A stretch of DNA of 64,000 bases from Pleionea litopenaei (GTDB lineage: Bacteria > Pseudomonadota > Gammaproteobacteria > Enterobacterales > Kangiellaceae): assembly GCF_031198435.1 (NCBI RefSeq), contig NZ_CP133548.1, positions 682,001-746,000 on the forward strand, given 5' to 3'. Of the stretch, positions 62,399-64,000 are shown piece after piece. The notes below the pieces were generated by a model, which saw only the letters and a program-made list of their open reading frames with translations, was not told where the DNA came from and made no database searches. The translations under genes and the position numbers were made by a program. The number at the start of each line of letters is the position of its first letter. The stretch's first letter is position 1.

Positions 62399-63838
62399 AT
62401 GGGAACTCTTAATGATTTAACATTACGACAACTAGAAATTTTAAAACTTTTATCGAAAGGCTTGAGTAACAAGGAAATTGCTAACCTCCTTGATATTTCA
62501 CTGAATACCGTCAAAGTACATGTCAGCTCACTAATGCGCTCATTAGAGGTTGAAAACCGAACTGAGGCGGCATTTGCTTACAAAGAACTACACGATATAG
62601 AACAAGGTCAAAAAGTTTTAACTACAGACGACTATTTAGAAACCATACAGCCTATCACCTTATCTATGCCAGTGGTTGCTGCACTAGCACTAGAAAATAG
62701 GTCGCAAGAAGCTTTCTTTGAACATATTGGTGAAAGTATTTCGGAAGATCTGTTGATACGTTTATCTTCTTCTAGATTATTTAATGTCATTAGTTTTCGC
62801 TCAAGTCGTCGCTATTCGCATGAGGACTTACTAGACGATGTTATAGAAAAGCTTCATTGCGATTATTTAATAACGGGATCCGTTCGCTGGCAAGATGACG
62901 CAATCAAGCTCAATATCGAGTTCATACGGTGCATAGATAAACAACCGATTTGGCGAGAAATATTAAATTTTCATGTCGATGATATCGTTTCAACTTTACA
63001 GAAGATCTCGACGTCTATTGCCAGCAGCATTAATATTCAAATTACTGAAGATCAAGCTTTATCTACCCCTCCTATTACTGGCGATATCTGGCATCACGCT
63101 ATGAAAGGCTTATGGTATTTAAATCAAAGAGAGAAAAAGCATTGTCTGGCAGCGTTACATAGATTTGAAACCTGCCTCGAGCAGCAGCCTACCTGGGCAT
63201 TGCTTTTTTATGCTCGGGCAATGGCTAATTACCAACTGTTTTTTGAACAATGGTGCGAGCCTGATGAAATAAAAGTTGATGACATTGAAGCGGATGCAAA
63301 GCAATCAATTAGGCTAGACCCATTATTCGCAGAGGGCCATCTAGCCTTTGCCCTATCACAAATTGCTAAAGGGCAAATGATGGTAGCTTATCAATCATTG
63401 GTTAGAGCCCTTGAGCTAAATCCGAGTCTACCTCGGGCTCATAGTTTACTTGGGCAATTAAGCGGTATGGCTGAAGATTACACTTCCGCTATTAAACACC
63501 TCAACTTAGCACTAAGAATGAATCCTAGAGACCCCGAAAGGTGGAGCTATTATGCTGCATTGGCTATGACCTTTTATGCCAAAGGTGAGTATTCTAAAGC
63601 CATTAGTTACGCTGGAGAGTCTCTTTCATTTGGCAGTCACTCAGCGATTCCGCATATTGCGCTTATAGCATCTTACTCGTCTCTTCACGAAAAAGAAAAA
63701 GCTATTGAGGCTACTCAAAAATTTAAAGCAGCCTGCCCAACATTTAACACGGAAGGTCTCAAGTTAATGTTAAAAGGCGCTAAACCTGAAGCGGTCGCTA
63801 AACTTACTCATTTACTTGAAACCTTGGGAGTCGATTAA
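62399..63838 (+). CDS. LuxR-type regulator with FlgO/adenylate-cyclase-like and TPR domains
   Basis: The 479-aa protein has an N-terminal LuxR helix-turn-helix (LTLRQLEILKLLSKGLSNKEIANLLDISLNTVKVHVSSLM, about residues 6-60). A middle domain like those that precede TPRs in CadC-type regulators follows (DYLITGSVRWQDDAIKLNIEFIRC). A TPR array covers about 230-470 (LHRFETCLEQQPTWALLFYARAMANYQLF, HLNLALRMNPRDPERWSYYAAL). An N-terminal HTH with TPRs is a layout for regulators without a receiver domain. It may control this cluster. Confidence 0.85.
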   Translation: MGTLNDLTLRQLEILKLLSKGLSNKEIANLLDISLNTVKVHVSSLMRSLEVENRTEAAFAYKELHDIEQGQKVLTTDDYLETIQPITLSMPVVAALALENRSQEAFFEHIGESISEDLLIRLSSSRLFNVISFRSSRRYSHEDLLDDVIEKLHCDYLITGSVRWQDDAIKLNIEFIRCIDKQPIWREILNFHVDDIVSTLQKISTSIASSINIQITEDQALSTPPITGDIWHHAMKGLWYLNQREKKHCLAALHRFETCLEQQPTWALLFYARAMANYQLFFEQWCEPDEIKVDDIEADAKQSIRLDPLFAEGHLAFALSQIAKGQMMVAYQSLVRALELNPSLPRAHSLLGQLSGMAEDYTSAIKHLNLALRMNPRDPERWSYYAALAMTFYAKGEYSKAISYAGESLSFGSHSAIPHIALIASYSSLHEKEKAIEATQKFKAACPTFNTEGLKLMLKGAKPEAVAKLTHLLETLGVD

Positions 63839-64000
63839 TCAACATAGTTACCGACAAAGTGCAGCGTTTGGCAACGTTGTAGATCGCATGGTGATACACA
63901 ATTTGCAGGTAAAAGACGGCTACCTGCTATTACGGTTTGCTTCACAGAAGGCATTCCCTTCATTGTCATTTGCTCAACTAGTAACTGGTTAGCCTGATAA
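63835..64000 (-). CDS. C-terminal end of an unknown gene running off the window
   Basis: An open frame enters from the right edge on the minus strand (YQANQLLVEQMTMKGMPS) and ends NYVD at a TAA (63835-63837). This stop overlaps the stop of the LuxR-type gene. About 55 codons are visible, with four Cys (ANCVSPCDLQRCQT). The full product lies outside the window. Confidence 0.5.
   Translation of the reverse strand, partial: YQANQLLVEQMTMKGMPSVKQTVIAGSRLLPANCVSPCDLQRCQTLHFVGNYVD

Noticed and set aside
1-64000. CRISPR arrays, rRNA and tRNA genes
   Set aside because: I saw no regularly spaced repeats, no rRNA signature and no tRNA-like cloverleaf. The TTCGAAT strings near 1317 and 12972 have no matching stems. 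A tRNA scan by program would be decisive.

Overview
The window looks like the chromosome of an AT-rich, probably marine gammaproteobacterium. The grounds are the arsR-gapdh-arsJ arsenate operon, purT, a GlyGly-CTERM secreted protease, a large HD-GYP receptor, hipBA, and recombinase genes resembling the gamma-mobile-trio (GMT) family. The genus cannot be fixed from the sequence alone.

The left half (1-30.9 kb) is accessory DNA packed with mobile elements. It opens with the 3' end of a MerR-type metal regulator, a full-length Tn3-family tnpA, an integrase fragment and a small antitoxin-like gene pair. Three identical 1236-bp IS3-family copies sit here (77-1312, 5047-6282, 11733-12968), each with its own 3-bp target duplication (ctt, cag, cta). 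Removing each copy plus one duplication restores a reading frame. The three interrupted genes are the MerR regulator, a small unknown gene of about 94 aa, and a 786-aa recombinase gene that also carries a separate IS481-family insertion.

The recombinase block (7.1-15.2 kb) holds three consecutive tyrosine recombinases and a small coiled protein, resembling a GMT or Tn554-like island. Beyond it lie a decayed IS3-family element with a group II intron inside its transposase gene, then a defence block. That block contains an Abi-alpha-like protein, a small membrane protein and a complete type II CBASS operon (CD-NTase, Cap2 E1-E2, Cap3 JAB, 2TM-SAVED effector). A divergent AAA ATPase follows. An IS256 fragment abutted by an intact IS51/IS407-type element and several unrecognised small genes end this half.

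The right half (31-64 kb) is ordered, mostly core-like DNA. In order it holds a secreted reprolysin-like protease, a lipoprotein and an HD-GYP sensor. Next come the arsenate operon, a cold-shock-domain protein and a sulfide-type regulon. The regulon comprises a BigR/SqrR-like repressor, a DUF2892 protein, a beta-barrel protein, a LolA-like protein, an MMPL exporter and a rhodanese, with three copies of an ATTAG-N6-CTAAW operator. Then follow hipBA, a ChaC-like enzyme, an M15 peptidase, purT, a DGPF/ECF42 pair, a lipoprotein/secreted-protein pair, an AraC regulator with likely binding repeats before an amidohydrolase, yjdM, and an asparagine-synthetase cluster with a LuxR-TPR regulator.

The genes fit a picture in which a recombinase-based island delivered a defence block. 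Later IS insertions broke its largest recombinase, so the island is probably now fixed in place.
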